A stretch of DNA of 64,000 nucleotides from Rhodobacteraceae bacterium M382 (GTDB lineage Bacteria > Pseudomonadota > Alphaproteobacteria > Rhodobacterales > Rhodobacteraceae): positions 186,001-250,000 of the forward strand of contig CP081098.1 in the NCBI GenBank assembly GCA_025141015.1, written 5' to 3'. The position numbers were made by a program, and so were the translations under genes. The notes under the pieces are model-generated. The model was not told where the DNA came from. It ran no database searches and worked only from the letters and a program-made list of their open reading frames with translations. This document shows positions 63,701 to 64,000 of the stretch, one piece after another; the first letter of the stretch is position 1, and every line of letters starts with the position of its first letter.

Positions 63701-64000
63701 ATGGAACGACGTGTATTTGGAATTGGAGCAATTGCCGCCTTGTCTCTGGCGGGATGCGGCGCGTCGAGAGGCCCTAGCAAATTTCGTCGCTACAATGGAC
63801 CCAAGGTGACATCGGTGGTGGTGAACAAGGGTGCACGCAAGATGTACCTGATGCATGATGAAAAGATTCTACGCGAATACAAGGTAGATCTGGGGTTTGC
63901 GCCCAATGGAGACAAGAAGATCGAAGGGGACGGAAAGACACCCGAAGGTTCCTATCTGATCGACCGGCGCAATCCCAACAGCTCGTTTCATCTGTCAATT
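63701..64000 (+). CDS. L,D-transpeptidase (YkuD) lipoprotein, partial
   Basis: The first 100 codons of a gene cut by the right edge. RRVFGIGAIAALSLAGC carries a lipobox, so it should be an envelope lipoprotein. VTSVVVNKGARKMYLMHDEKILREYKVDLGFAP and GDGKTPEGSYLIDRRNP are the start of a YkuD catalytic domain; the active Cys (in HGxxxx...SxGC) is outside. It would crosslink peptidoglycan 3-3 or attach proteins. An ATG 9 bases upstream (63692) is in frame and possible. Confidence 0.85.
   Translation, partial: MERRVFGIGAIAALSLAGCGASRGPSKFRRYNGPKVTSVVVNKGARKMYLMHDEKILREYKVDLGFAPNGDKKIEGDGKTPEGSYLIDRRNPNSSFHLSI

Noticed and set aside
1-64000. tRNA, rRNA, CRISPR, IS or prophage features
   Set aside because: None found by eye; gaps are short and no transposase, integrase or regular repeat-spacer array is present.

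Overview
The window is a chromosomal segment of an alphaproteobacterium, most likely of the Roseobacter group (Rhodobacterales). Three things point there: the RegB/SenC/RegA redox module, a kinase-less DivL-type PAS protein beside tsaE and addAB, and a NaChBac/NavAb-type sodium channel with the filter TLESWSM. Coding density is very high, many neighbouring genes overlap by 4 or 8 bases, and G+C looks moderately high by eye. No rRNA, tRNA, IS, prophage or CRISPR was recognised. Genus-level placement is inference.

The centre of interest is an apparent replication origin. The longest gap (26980-27386, between maf and hemJ) holds five DnaA-box-like TTATCCMCG/A motifs in both orientations followed by an AT-rich tract. 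Genes read away from it on both sides: maf-aroE-coaE-dnaQ leftward, hemJ-rho-mnmE-mnmG-rsmG-parA-parB rightward. Two perfect 16-bp parS sites lie inside the 5' ends of mnmG and rsmG, next to parA/parB.

Layout. 1-2.6 kb: RegA (partial), SenC, RegB (redox control of respiration). 2.6-13.1 kb: a CtrA-type box, a DivL-like PAS protein, tsaE, amgK-murU (cell-wall recycling), addB-addA (double-strand break repair) and trxA. 13.1-18.3 kb: small conserved unknowns, a Lin0512 pair, DUF1127, a capsule-type transferase, and hslV/hslU split by an opposed DM13 gene. 18.3-24.2 kb: lipoprotein hydrolase, MFS carrier, tim44-mltA-smr operon, fxsA, secB. 24.2-35 kb: origin region. 35-42 kb: hemW-rdgB-rph, hrcA-grpE and mutS. 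42-48.3 kb: malic enzyme, sugar kinase, exported MsrA, an aminotransferase/sulfotransferase pair and a VOC protein. 48.5-54.2 kb: SCP2, argG, membrane protein, ilvA, and an Hpt protein divergent from a receiver-PP2C phosphatase. 54.4-64 kb: NUDIX, hslO, CoA pyrophosphatase, cca, a two-gene ABC exporter, an RlmD-type methyltransferase, the sodium channel and a partial L,D-transpeptidase.

A two-hairpin 3' element with the constant tail ACCAGAAAGAAG occurs three times (after grpE, msrA and the sulfotransferase gene). Two near-identical copies face each other across about 2.5 kb. Two candidate links to the CtrA phosphorelay were noted: a perfect TTAA-N7-TTAA box before the DivL-like gene, and a weaker one between the Hpt and receiver-phosphatase genes. 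No wholly novel multi-gene system is certain. The best candidates for undescribed function are the aminotransferase/sulfotransferase operon and the Hpt/receiver-PP2C pair.
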